Assembly: GCA_007120055.1 (NCBI GenBank)
Contig: SKOL01000140.1
Span: 1-60,510 of the forward strand
From: Anaerobacillus sp.
GTDB lineage: Bacteria > Bacillota > Bacilli > Bacillales_H > Anaerobacillaceae
Direction of reading: 5' to 3'
DNA: 60,510 nucleotides
Made by a program: the position numbers and the translations under genes. This document shows, one piece after another, positions 36,083 to 45,926 of this stretch; position 1 is the first letter of the stretch; the number at the start of each line of letters is the position of its first letter. The notes under the pieces are model-generated. The model was not told the DNA's origin. It did not search any database and was given only the letters and a program-made list of their open reading frames with translations.

Positions 36083-36660
36083 CTGTTAGTATGCTTTAGG
36101 TTAATTGTAGAAGTTAATCTGATGTGATTGAATGGTTATGGGGAACTGACTATCGTAATCAGATAACCACAACATATTGTATATTTTTTGTCGAAAAATC
36201 CACTAAATATACAATATATGGATTTTATCTATTTAACATAGTACCATTTTGTTAGTATAAAAAGATAAAATGGCTATTTTTACCCTAATTTATGGAAATG
36301 TAAATTTTGAAAACGTTGATTTGACGGGCTTTTCGAATTCCTAAAAAATAAAAAATGATTGAATAAAAAGTCGGAACTGACTATCGTAAACAGATAACAT
36401 GCTGGAAGCCTTGGTGCATAAGGTTTTTGAGTGTTTTTAGTAGTTTATAAGGTTTGATTGAATGGTAGTTTAATAGGAAGAAACACGGTTGAGATTGAGG
36501 TTGAAATGAAAAACCTTTGTGATTGAATGTTGTTGATTGAATAGATATTACGAGGTGGCTATTAATAATAGATGAGTTTAGTAGGTTAGTAGTTGGTTGG
36601 AATGAGCGTTCCAGTTAAGTACTAACAAACTAAAAAAAATTTTCAAGGAGTGTAGCGTAG
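36083..36660 (+). other. Repeat-bearing intergenic leader before the sugar transferase gene
   Basis: No gene is seen. A 26-nt direct repeat with one mismatch (ggaactgactatcgtaa plus cagataac) occurs at 36142-36167 and 36373-36398. A perfect 13-bp inverted repeat (atattgtatattt / aaatatacaatat) occupies 36174-36217. The word tgattgaat occurs five times (36125, 36356, 36454, 36520, 36533). Near the end, tttagtaggttagta (36573) faces agtactaacaaacta (36618), another G/T-then-A/C inverted pair. It may be a regulatory leader or the remains of a lost gene. Confidence 0.6.
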
Positions 36661-37275
<615 letters not shown>

Positions 37276-37297
37276 TCAGGGAAGGAAAGACATAAAT

Positions 37298-38059
37298 ATG
37301 GATAGCAATTTGGTTTCTATAATTACACCTGCATATAATTGTGAGAGATATATAGCAGACACAATTGATAGCGTATTAGAACAAACGTATCAAAATTGGG
37401 AAATGATTATTGTTAATGACAAATCGTCTGACAATACAGAAGATGTTATAAAAGAATATGTCAAAAATGATAGAAGAATTAAACTTATTAATTTGAGCGA
37501 AAATTCTGGTGCTGCTGTTGCACGTAACGTGGCCTTAGAGAATGCAAAAGGTAGATTTATAGCATTTTTAGATTCTGACGATAGATGGAATAAACATAAG
37601 CTAAAAAAACAACTTGATTTTATGATAAATAACAACTATGGATTTACCTTTACTAGTTATGAATATATGAAAGACGAGAGTAATGCAATAGAAAAAATAT
37701 TTAAAGTCCCAAATAAGCTTAATTATAATCAAGCGCTTAAAAATACTGTAATTGGTTGTTTGACAGTTTTGATCGATAAGGAAATTATTGGAGACTTCAG
37801 AATGCCATTGATTAGACGTGGGCAAGATAATTTAACTTGGCTATTGCTCTTAAAAAAGGGGCATATTGCCTATGGTTTAAATGAAAGTCTCGCTGAGTAT
37901 AGGAGGGTTAAGGGGTCCCTATCTAATAATAAATTGAAGGCACTAAAAAGACAGTGGTCTAATTATAGAAACGTTATTAAATTACCATTCTTTAAATGTG
38001 TATATTATTATTTGTTTTATGTTTTTAATAATATAAGGAAGTATTATATAACAAAATAA
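37298..38059 (+). CDS. Family 2 glycosyltransferase
   Basis: I place the start at ATG 37298, after ggaaggaaag; a longer in-frame opening to 37205 overlaps the previous gene and lacks a ribosome site. The 253-residue product is a GT-A enzyme: 'VSIITPAYNCERYI-x-x-TIDSVLEQTYQNWEMIIVND' at the N-terminus, 'GAAVARNVAL', and the metal-binding 'FLDSDDRW'. It adds one sugar of the repeat unit at the inner membrane face. Its specificity is unknown. From here to 49 kb base composition becomes noticeably more AT-rich, consistent with an imported serotype-specific segment. Confidence 0.92.
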   Translation: MDSNLVSIITPAYNCERYIADTIDSVLEQTYQNWEMIIVNDKSSDNTEDVIKEYVKNDRRIKLINLSENSGAAVARNVALENAKGRFIAFLDSDDRWNKHKLKKQLDFMINNNYGFTFTSYEYMKDESNAIEKIFKVPNKLNYNQALKNTVIGCLTVLIDKEIIGDFRMPLIRRGQDNLTWLLLLKKGHIAYGLNESLAEYRRVKGSLSNNKLKALKRQWSNYRNVIKLPFFKCVYYYLFYVFNNIRKYYITK

Positions 38060-38515
38060 TAGGTAGATAGTTGGTATCGGGTACGTTTGATTTTAAATGC
38101 AGTGTTCTTTACCATAAGGCAACTACATGATTATCTTTTAAGTAATCAGTGAGGGAGCAGGATTCTCTTAATAGTAGATAAATAATTCTATGTATCTATA
38201 AATTCGCTAATTACAATCAGGGTCAATATTAGTTTGATTATTGAACTGCTTTTTATAATGAATTGGTTTTTATTTTGAAGTTAAAGTACTTTATAAAACA
38301 AATAATTATAAGTCTAAAACTTGGGTTTTATCACGATAAGATAAAAGATCTTAATAGAAATTAAAGGACTATGATAAAAAATCTACTGATAAAACTTTAT
38401 ATGAAAAATTGCTAATATATAGTCTTATTAAAATAGGAAATTATTAAACCAAAACCTATTAAAATATTTGAAAAATGTTTCAGCACAAGTTTTTATGAAA
38501 GTGAGGACACTATTT
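38060..38515. other. AT-rich intergenic stretch, no gene recognised
   Basis: About 450 bp with no ORF of credible length, no clear terminator and no known element. Stop codons are frequent in all frames. It may be the eroded remains of a deleted gene, but I could not identify one. Confidence 0.5.
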
Positions 38516-39400
38516 GTGAAGATTGTAAAATTTAAAGGTGGTTTAGGGAATCAATTGTTTCAATATTCCTTTCTTAAGGCCTTACAAATTAAGTACCAAT
38601 GCACTGATGTAAAGGCTGATTTATCATATTACAATGATGTAAAGAACGATAATATTCGTGTACCAAGGATTGAAAAATTAAATGTTAAAATAGATAAGGC
38701 TGAAAAAAATGAATTGAGAAATATTTGCTATTTTGAACACTCGGGTAATCCTATGAGCTTAGTATATAAAGGGAGTATATTTGTAGAAAAAACATTTAAT
38801 AAAAATTATTTCTATGAGTCAGATAGAGGGTATAGGAATCCTGAAAATCTTCTCAAATACCACTATTTTGATGGCTACTGGCAATCATGGAGGTATTTAG
38901 AAGGGATAGAAGAAATTATCAAGGAAGAAATAAAATTAAAAAGTGGAATCAGTCAGAAAACGGAAGAGACAATAAAAAAAATCAGAACCCAGAATGCTGT
39001 TTTTTTAGGGATAAGAAGAGGAGACTATTTAGCTTCCGAAAAAAGTCGAAAGCACTATGGAAGCTTTGGTCCTGAATATTATTTGCGAGCAGTTGATTAT
39101 ATTAAGAAAAGAGTAGATAATCCAGTCTTTTATATATTCTCAAATGACATTAAGTGGGTAAAAGATAACATGGAATTTAATTGTGATGTTATTTATCGTG
39201 ATGAGGAAGAGCAAACTAGTGATGTTGAAGAATTATTTATAATGTCAGCCTGTCAACATGCAATTATCGTTAATAGCACTTTTTACTGGTGGGGAGCTTG
39301 GTTAATTGATAATAATGAAAAGATTGTTATCGCTCCAAAAAAATGGTTTGCAGATGATAAGCCTATTGATATAGTTCCAGATTCTTGGGTTAAAATTTAA
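38516..39400 (+). CDS. Family 11 glycosyltransferase (alpha-1,2-fucosyl/colitosyltransferase type)
   Basis: I choose GTG 38516, 8 nt after GAGGA, giving MKIVKFKGGLGNQLFQYSFL, the usual GT11 N-terminus. The 294-residue protein has the GT11 motifs 'GGLGNQLFQY', 'GIRRGDYL' (donor phosphate binding), 'FYIFSNDIKWVK' and 'NSTFYWWGAWL'. GT11 enzymes transfer L-fucose, or in some O-antigens the related 3,6-dideoxysugar L-colitose, from the GDP-sugar to a galactose or similar acceptor. Because the locus also encodes Gmd, an Fcl/ColC-like enzyme and a ColD-type enzyme, either donor is possible. Confidence 0.93.
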   Translation: MKIVKFKGGLGNQLFQYSFLKALQIKYQCTDVKADLSYYNDVKNDNIRVPRIEKLNVKIDKAEKNELRNICYFEHSGNPMSLVYKGSIFVEKTFNKNYFYESDRGYRNPENLLKYHYFDGYWQSWRYLEGIEEIIKEEIKLKSGISQKTEETIKKIRTQNAVFLGIRRGDYLASEKSRKHYGSFGPEYYLRAVDYIKKRVDNPVFYIFSNDIKWVKDNMEFNCDVIYRDEEEQTSDVEELFIMSACQHAIIVNSTFYWWGAWLIDNNEKIVIAPKKWFADDKPIDIVPDSWVKI

Positions 39401-39436
39401 TTGAACTTTTAAATAAATTATTAAGGAGAAAACAAT

Positions 39437-40516
39437 ATGAAAACAGCTTTAATTACAGGTATTACAGGTCAAGATGGTTCATTCTTAGCTGAATTTTTAG
39501 TAGAAAAAGGGTATGAGGTTCACGGAATAATTAGAAGGAGTTCATCATTCAATACAGAGAGAATAGAGCACTTATATATAGATGAACTTTTAAAAGATAT
39601 GCACATTAAGAGAAAGGTTCAACTTCATTACGGCGATATGACAGACTCAACAAATCTCATAAGGTTAATAAGGGAAATAAAACCTGATGAAATATATAAC
39701 TTAGCAGCAATGTCTCACGTAAAAGTGTCTTTTGAAGTACCTGAATATACTGCAGACACAGATGGTATTGGTGCGTTAAGATTACTTGAAGCTGTTAGAT
39801 TCTTAGGGTATGAAAATAAAACAAAAATCTATCAGGCATCTACTTCTGAGTTATATGGAAAAGTATTAGAAGTCCCACAAAGTGAAAAAACACCATTTTA
39901 TCCTAGGAGCCCTTATGGGGTAGCAAAACTATATGGTTTCTGGATTACAAAGAATTATAGAGAAGCTTATAATATGTTTGCTGTTAACGGAATATTATTC
40001 AACCATGAATCTGAAAGACGTGGTGAAACTTTTGTAACTAGAAAAATAACACTTGCTGCTGCAAGAATCAAAAAGGGAACACAACAAAAGTTATACCTTG
40101 GCAATTTAGATGCAAAACGGGATTGGGGTTATGCAAAAGATTATGTTGAGTGTATGTGGCTAATGTTACAGCATGATACACCTGAAGATTTCGTAATAGC
40201 TACAGGTGAAATGCATACTGTGAGGGAATTTACTACACTTGCTTTTAAAGAAGTGGGAATTGAATTAGAGTGGCAAGGCAAGGGTGTTGAAGAAAAAGGT
40301 ATAGATAAATTAAGTGGTAAAGTTTTAGTTGAAGTCGATCCTAAATATTTTAGGCTAACAGAAGTTGAGCAATTATTAGGTGACCCGAGCAAAGCAAAAT
40401 CATTGTTAAAGTGGAACCCAACAAAAACTAGTTTTAAAGAGCTTGTTAAAATTATGGTTGCAAGCGATATTAAACTTGTTGAACGAGAGGAAAGAATTAG
40501 AAGAGAGTTTGACTGA
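39437..40516 (+). CDS. gmd: GDP-mannose 4,6-dehydratase
   Basis: A 359-residue extended SDR enzyme with the typical Gmd N-terminus ([38 protein letters not shown]), catalytic STSELYG and YxxxK (YGVAK) motifs, and [18 protein letters not shown]. It converts GDP-D-mannose to GDP-4-keto-6-deoxy-D-mannose. That intermediate can go to GDP-L-fucose (Fcl), or through ColD and ColC to GDP-L-colitose; both types of downstream enzyme appear at 48.5-50.6 kb. AAGGAG lies 9 nt before the ATG. The length is normal. Confidence 0.96.
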   Translation: MKTALITGITGQDGSFLAEFLVEKGYEVHGIIRRSSSFNTERIEHLYIDELLKDMHIKRKVQLHYGDMTDSTNLIRLIREIKPDEIYNLAAMSHVKVSFEVPEYTADTDGIGALRLLEAVRFLGYENKTKIYQASTSELYGKVLEVPQSEKTPFYPRSPYGVAKLYGFWITKNYREAYNMFAVNGILFNHESERRGETFVTRKITLAAARIKKGTQQKLYLGNLDAKRDWGYAKDYVECMWLMLQHDTPEDFVIATGEMHTVREFTTLAFKEVGIELEWQGKGVEEKGIDKLSGKVLVEVDPKYFRLTEVEQLLGDPSKAKSLLKWNPTKTSFKELVKIMVASDIKLVEREERIRREFD

Positions 40517-40533
40517 TGGAAAGAGGTTAGTTT

Positions 40534-41631
40534 ATGAAGTTATTGATCGCAGTATCTGATTACCCAATACCTAAACGAAGCATAAATATGATGTATATTC
40601 ATGTAAGGAATTTGTATTATATGCAACATGGTATAGATGTAACGGTTTTAAACTTTAATTCTGAAGAGAATTATTCTGTAGACGGTATTGATGTTATAAC
40701 AGTAAGCGAATATAAAAGAAGGAAAAAGTCAGGCAATTACGATATATTAGTATGTCATGCTCCAAATATTCGATACCACTATAACTTCTTGAAGAGGTAT
40801 GAAAATAATTTTCCCAAAATTGTTTTTTTCTTTCATGGGCATGAAGTTGTACAAATCAATAAGATTTATCCCAAGCCATATACCTTTGTAAAACAAGCCT
40901 CTAGATTTAAAAAGTTAATTAGGGGGGGCTATGATATTATTAAACTAAAATTATGGCATTCATATTTTCCTAAATTGCAACATAAATCATATTTTGTTTT
41001 TGTGAGTAAATGGATGCATGATCAATTTCTTTATTGGGTCAAATTAAATCCAGAAATTATTAAAAATAGATATTCTATAATAAACAATTGTATTGGAAAG
41101 ACGTTTGAAGATAAAGATTATAACCATATTTCAAATAAGGCGTATGATTTTATTACAATTAGAAGTCATTTAGATGGCTCAAAATACTCTATTGATATAG
41201 TTAATAATTTAGCAATGAATAACCCACAGCATTCATTTTTATTGATTGGAAAAGGAGAGATTTTTAATCATATAAAAAAAGCAGATAACCTTAAATGGAT
41301 AAATAAAAACTTGTCACATGAAGAAATAATTGATTATTTGAATCAGTCTAGATGTGCATTGATGCCTACTAGAACTGATGCACAAGGGCTAATGATGTGT
41401 GAAATGGCGTCTTTTGGTATTCCGTTAATAACTTCTAACATTTCTGTTTGTAATGAAGTCTGCAATAAATTAAATAACGTAGAGTTAATAGATAATGATA
41501 AAAACGACATCAATTTAACACCAATTATTAAAAAACTTTGGAGTAAAGTTCCCTATGAGAAGAATACCCAATATTTCAAAGAGAATACTTGTGGTGCTGA
41601 GGTACAGGTTTTGTACAATCTGTTGAAATAG
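40534..41631 (+). CDS. Glycosyltransferase, GT-B fold (GT4-like)
   Basis: A 365-residue protein starting 17 bp after gmd (ribosome site aaagagg). A GT-B layout is visible: an N-terminal domain with 'FFFHGHEV', a linker, and a C-terminal donor domain with 'SFLLIGKGE' and the GT4-type 'PTRTDAQGLMMCEMASFGIPLITS', which contains the E-x7-E-like acidic element. It is presumably one of the enzymes that extend the repeat unit. Neither donor nor acceptor can be told from sequence. The gene is AT-rich, like its neighbours. Confidence 0.85.
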   Translation: MKLLIAVSDYPIPKRSINMMYIHVRNLYYMQHGIDVTVLNFNSEENYSVDGIDVITVSEYKRRKKSGNYDILVCHAPNIRYHYNFLKRYENNFPKIVFFFHGHEVVQINKIYPKPYTFVKQASRFKKLIRGGYDIIKLKLWHSYFPKLQHKSYFVFVSKWMHDQFLYWVKLNPEIIKNRYSIINNCIGKTFEDKDYNHISNKAYDFITIRSHLDGSKYSIDIVNNLAMNNPQHSFLLIGKGEIFNHIKKADNLKWINKNLSHEEIIDYLNQSRCALMPTRTDAQGLMMCEMASFGIPLITSNISVCNEVCNKLNNVELIDNDKNDINLTPIIKKLWSKVPYEKNTQYFKENTCGAEVQVLYNLLK

Positions 41632-41680
41632 GTATTTTTTAAGGTTAATAATAAATTAAATAGATTTGAGGTATTGATTT

Positions 41681-42805
41681 ATGAAATTGATATTAATTCA
41701 TATTGGAGCGATACATAGGTATCCTCCAGCGCTATCAGTGTTACAGAGTCTACATGATTTAGGTCATGAAGTAGTCTTATGTACAACAGATATGAATGTT
41801 GAAACAATAGAAATGTGTAAAAATCTAGGTATACAATTTGTTAATATTGAAATAGATTATGATGTACCTACTAATCTTTTCATGAAATTCATAAGATTAT
41901 TTAAAATAAAAAAAATAGTATGGGAATTGATTGATAAGTTATATGATGATAATTCATTAATATGGATATTTTCTAACGAAACAATAAAGCATATGGGAAA
42001 AAGAATTTATGAAAAAAGATATATAGTCCACTTATTTGAATTATGTGATTATATTCCGTATACACATAAGTTACCATTTTTAAAAATAAATGCAGAAGAG
42101 CTTTGTAATAATGCTCAAGATGTAGTTGTTTGTGAATATAACAGAGCTTACATTACAATGGCAAATTGGAATTTAAAAAAATTACCGGTCGTATTACCTA
42201 ATAAACCATATGAAACAGTTTCTTTAGAAAAAAATAGTTGTATATCTTACTCTGAAGATGTAAAAGCTCTATTAAAGAAATTAGAAGATAAGAAGATAAT
42301 AATTTATCAAGGCTTGGTTTCTGAAGAAAGACCTCTAGATGAATTTATCGCAGCTGTGGATAGACTAGGAGAAGAATATGCTTTTGTAATTATGTCCGAT
42401 AGATCTAATATGTATAAGGATGTGAAAAGTAAAAATTGTTATCTAATTCCTTATATTCCACCTCCGTACCATTTAGAAGTGACAAGTCATGCGTACATTG
42501 GTGTAATGGTATACGTACCAACAAATAAACAACTAGGATCGCCACTGAATGCAATATACTGTGCACCAAATAAATTATATGAGTATTCTATGTTTGGTAT
42601 TCCCATGCTAGGCAATGATATTCCAGGACTCACTACAATTTTTGATAAGTATGGTTGCGGTGAATGCGTTAAAGAAATCAAAGCAGATGAAATATATAAT
42701 ACTATATTAAAAATTGAAAAAGAACATGAAAATTTGTCAGCAAAGTCAAGGTTGTTTTATGAATCAACTGATATTAAAGGGACTATAAAGGATATAATTA
42801 ATTAA
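41681..42805 (+). CDS. Glycosyltransferase, GT-B fold
   Basis: A 374-residue protein beginning MKLILIHIGAIHRYPPALSVL. The pattern 'HDLGHEVVLCT' is the N-terminal Rossmann element. In the C-terminal half 'IIYQGLVSEERPLDEFI', 'YIPPPYHLEVTSHAYIGVMVY', and 'CAPNKLYEYSMFGIPMLGNDIPGL' correspond to the donor-binding site of GT4-like enzymes. No signal peptide or membrane span is apparent, so it should act at the cytoplasmic membrane face. Specificity is unknown. It lies in a tight run of transferase genes (about 40-50 bp spacing) on the + strand. Confidence 0.85.
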   Translation: MKLILIHIGAIHRYPPALSVLQSLHDLGHEVVLCTTDMNVETIEMCKNLGIQFVNIEIDYDVPTNLFMKFIRLFKIKKIVWELIDKLYDDNSLIWIFSNETIKHMGKRIYEKRYIVHLFELCDYIPYTHKLPFLKINAEELCNNAQDVVVCEYNRAYITMANWNLKKLPVVLPNKPYETVSLEKNSCISYSEDVKALLKKLEDKKIIIYQGLVSEERPLDEFIAAVDRLGEEYAFVIMSDRSNMYKDVKSKNCYLIPYIPPPYHLEVTSHAYIGVMVYVPTNKQLGSPLNAIYCAPNKLYEYSMFGIPMLGNDIPGLTTIFDKYGCGECVKEIKADEIYNTILKIEKEHENLSAKSRLFYESTDIKGTIKDIIN

Positions 42806-42842
42806 ATTCCCTTAATATTTCAAAAGGGAGAAGGAGTGTTTA

Positions 42843-43907
42843 ATGAAGATTTTAATAATGGATATGATTTACCCTTTTGGGCATAAGGGTTTGAATGCTA
42901 AATTAGTAAATACATTAAAATCTTTCTCTGAAATAATTTTATTAGATTATCAGAGTTATTATGATTCGATATCTAACGATGATAATTTATATAAAATTAA
43001 AATTGAGCAAAAAATGTTATTTTCTGAACATAAAATATTCAAACGTATTTTTCACTCTATAAATCTAATAAACATGAAGAGAATAACAACAGAGGAAGAT
43101 TATGACGCTATATTAATAATGACTTATGAAAATATTAGTTTTTCATTTATAAATTTTTTATTCAAAAAAAAACCCGTATTTCTTGTTCACCACAATACTA
43201 TTGATTTACTAAACAGTAGATTAAATAAATATTTTTTTCAGAAATATATGAATAAGGTTAATCATATTGTTTTCGCGGAATTTATTAAAGAAGGTTTAAT
43301 TGAAAAAACAAATGTTGATAGGAAAAGGGTTACAATATTAGAGCATCCATTGTCAAATAATATTCTAGTAGACAAAAACAGAATCGTTAATAATAGAAAT
43401 AATAATAGGGTCTTTGTTGGCCTAGGTCTGGGGAGTGATGAGGGGCTAATTAAAAAATTAATAGAACTTGATAAAAAAGAATCGCTATTTAAAAAAAGTG
43501 GAATAAAAGTGATTCTAAGGTCAGAAAAGCAAGAATATGAAAGTGAAGGCTTGAAAGTGTTTACAGGAATTTTACCAGAAGATGAGTACTATGAATTATA
43601 TAATATGGCTTCGGCATATCTATTATTATATCCTAGCTCTTATCAAAATAGATTCAGTGGTAGTATATTAAATGCATTACAAAGTGGGAAATGTGTAATA
43701 GGGACGGATATACCCTTAGTTAGGAACTTTTCTGAATTGTACCCTAATAATTGCAGGATAGCATATGATATAAAACATTTGTTAAACCAACTAATAACCT
43801 CTAACTTTGATTTTAGCATAGAAGAATATGAACTTTTCATTAACAAACATTCAGATGCTACAGTCTTACAAAACTTAAAAGAAATTTTCGATACTGAAAA
43901 TGAATGA
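42843..43907 (+). CDS. Glycosyltransferase, GT-B fold (divergent)
   Basis: A 354-residue, very AT-rich gene; the protein is rich in Lys, Asn and Ile. Support for a GT-B enzyme comes from 'KKPVFLVHHNTIDLL', 'VTILEHPLSNN', 'VFVGLGLGSDEGLIKKL', 'LKVFTGILPEDEYYELYNMASAYLLLYPSSYQNRFSGSILNALQSGKCVIGTDIPLVR'-type spacing (residues about 235-300), which resembles the C-terminal donor site of GT4 members. The ribosome site gggagaagg lies upstream of ATG 42843. It probably adds the third or fourth sugar. Family placement is less certain than for its neighbours. Confidence 0.75.
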   Translation: MKILIMDMIYPFGHKGLNAKLVNTLKSFSEIILLDYQSYYDSISNDDNLYKIKIEQKMLFSEHKIFKRIFHSINLINMKRITTEEDYDAILIMTYENISFSFINFLFKKKPVFLVHHNTIDLLNSRLNKYFFQKYMNKVNHIVFAEFIKEGLIEKTNVDRKRVTILEHPLSNNILVDKNRIVNNRNNNRVFVGLGLGSDEGLIKKLIELDKKESLFKKSGIKVILRSEKQEYESEGLKVFTGILPEDEYYELYNMASAYLLLYPSSYQNRFSGSILNALQSGKCVIGTDIPLVRNFSELYPNNCRIAYDIKHLLNQLITSNFDFSIEEYELFINKHSDATVLQNLKEIFDTENE

Positions 43908-43943
43908 TAACTAAGTAATAAAACACAGATACGAGGAATTATT

Positions 43944-45440
43944 ATGACTACATCAATTTTTGAATTCCGTAAAGTAAATACATTGCTGGTCTGCATGATC
44001 ACAACTCTATTTGTTATTAATGCATTAAGTAAATATAGTCCCTTTTTGGGAACAAGCATAGCAATTATTGAACTATTAATATTAATTATACTTTTAATAA
44101 GAGGTAAGTTAGATACTTATATTTTATATTTACTTCTCTTTATAAGCACTAGTATTGAGGTTAGTCAATTTGCCACAGGAGATGAAACTATACGAATATA
44201 TAATTTCATGTATCTTCCAATAATAAAAAGTTACCATATTTTACTTTTAACCATTTTACCAATATTTTTAGTTATTAAGGAAGAGAAGATATTATCATTT
44301 ATCAAAAATCTAAAAGATTTTAAACTTGTTAGAAAAGTTATTAAGGGTATGTTATTGATTCTTATTGTTGGTGTCTTTTCTGGTTCACTAAGTTTGCTTT
44401 TTAATGATAATGGCGTTTTATATTTTCCTGAATATTGGGTAATCTTAAGAAGAGAAATAATTTCATTTGGATTAATATTTCTATGGGCATTTTTTATTAG
44501 CTACTTGATGATTTTGAGAAGAGATTTCTCTCATAAGTTAGAGAGATTGTTAATTAACATTATGGTCAGTATTCTTCCAAGTGCTATTATTACAATTGTA
44601 TTTAATCTTCATGGTTACTATGGAATTATAGAAATACTATTACTTCCATTGGTTGCATTTTATGGAATACTACTAATTATTTTCCCCTTTTACAGTGACT
44701 ATAAAAATCGCAAAATCCTTATGGTAGTTGGAGTATCGATGTTTGCGATTTTGTTAATATTTCCGACACCACTTAGTGGTAAATGGTGGATCCTATCCAT
44801 TTTCATTCCACTGTTTATGTTATGGATATATTTTAAAAGATTGACAATTTTAAAGATATTAAAACTATATATGGGTATTGCGCTAGTCTCCCTTGTATTT
44901 ATCGCAATCAGTTTATTTGATCTAAATATCGGTTATTCATTCAGTAACAAGTTGATTGAAACTAAATTTTTACAAGCTACTAGAACATTAAGCTTTTGGA
45001 ATGAGGGATGGTTTGAACATTTATCTTCATCTCCTAAATTTCGTATAGATGAATTTATTAACATATTACTTGAATATATTTACAAGCCTCAATATCTATT
45101 ATTTGGAAAAGGTTTTGGTGGAAGTATAATACAACATACAAACTTTTTGGACTGGGGTTTACCAGGAGCATTTTCATATTCACAGGTCCAATACGGTATC
45201 TTTTTTAGTCTTCATGAGACCATTAATGTTTTATTTCTAAAATTCGGTTTATTTGGTTTGTATTTTTTTGGAGTAATAACATATATTTGCTTGAGGAACT
45301 TTAGGAGCAATCCATGGATAGTTATAGGGGCAATTTGGTTTATCTTTTTTTTCAATGCCTATATCTCTCTAGTACTTGGATTGTGTGCATTAATATTAGG
45401 TTTTTATTATAAGGATATTAAAAGCTTAGAAAAATGCTAG
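43944..45440 (+). CDS. wzy: O-antigen/capsule polymerase Wzy-like membrane protein
   Basis: A 498-residue protein with about 10-12 membrane segments along its length and a larger outer loop (about residues 335-400, FLQATRTLSFWNEGWFEHL...). The late motif 'LLFGKGFGGSIIQHTNF' followed by 'HETINVLFLKFGLFGLYFFG' is the usual 'G-x-G-x-x-x-S...H-(N/E)-x-x-L' region of Wzy/O-antigen ligase-like proteins. It would join undecaprenyl-linked repeat units outside the membrane. Sequence conservation in this class is low, so the call rests on topology, that motif and position next to wzx. Confidence 0.85.
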   Translation: MTTSIFEFRKVNTLLVCMITTLFVINALSKYSPFLGTSIAIIELLILIILLIRGKLDTYILYLLLFISTSIEVSQFATGDETIRIYNFMYLPIIKSYHILLLTILPIFLVIKEEKILSFIKNLKDFKLVRKVIKGMLLILIVGVFSGSLSLLFNDNGVLYFPEYWVILRREIISFGLIFLWAFFISYLMILRRDFSHKLERLLINIMVSILPSAIITIVFNLHGYYGIIEILLLPLVAFYGILLIIFPFYSDYKNRKILMVVGVSMFAILLIFPTPLSGKWWILSIFIPLFMLWIYFKRLTILKILKLYMGIALVSLVFIAISLFDLNIGYSFSNKLIETKFLQATRTLSFWNEGWFEHLSSSPKFRIDEFINILLEYIYKPQYLLFGKGFGGSIIQHTNFLDWGLPGAFSYSQVQYGIFFSLHETINVLFLKFGLFGLYFFGVITYICLRNFRSNPWIVIGAIWFIFFFNAYISLVLGLCALILGFYYKDIKSLEKC

Positions 45441-45478
45441 TTATTTACTGAATACTATAAAGATTTATCACATTTGAA

Positions 45479-45800
45479 TAGAACCATTTTCTCGGTAAAA
45501 TAGAACCATCAGATAAAATGGTTGGTTTAGGACCATTTTTTGCCAGTATTGAATTTACTATTGTCCCTGTAGTGATGTTAAGTAGCTCTGTTTGCGATAC
45601 ATTATTTCATGCTTTTTGTTACTTATGTCTAATTGTGTATCTACAGAACTTCTTCTGTAGGATAATCCTTCTACTTGGAGGAAATCGCCAATGGGAACAA
45701 TCATTATAGAAGAGGCCACTAACTGTAGTAATAAAAGAGTTGAAATTATCGGTATTATAAATTTAGAAATTATTAGACGAAATCCATACACCCTTTTTAG
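45479..45800 (-). mobile_element. Decayed IS21-family relic (end of istB plus right terminus)
   Basis: On the minus strand, 45791-45558 encodes a worn IstB C-terminus: 'ASSIMIVPIGDFLQVEG...SSVDTQLD...YRKQSYL' can be aligned with the family pattern 'S-x-IIT-x-N-x-PF-x-x-W-x-x-(V/I)FG...A-x-x-DRL-x-H...GxSYR'. After its stop, at 45479-45540, the words tagaaccat (45479 and 45501), aaaatggttgg and ggaccattttt recur. That is typical of the multiple terminal repeats of IS21 elements. No istA remains. Identification is by motif only. Confidence 0.5.
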
Positions 45801-45926
45801 TATGGAAATTACAGGATGAAAGGATCAAGTTGATTACTTTAAACTATAACGTTGAATAATACGTAAAATATAATAAATAACAGAATTTTGTTTAAAAATT
45901 ATGAAACGAGTCTGGAGAAAGTAATT

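Noticed and set aside
45518..45709. 63-codon + strand ORF between wzy and wzx
   Set aside because: No ribosome site, and it overlaps the IS21-like relic read on the other strand.
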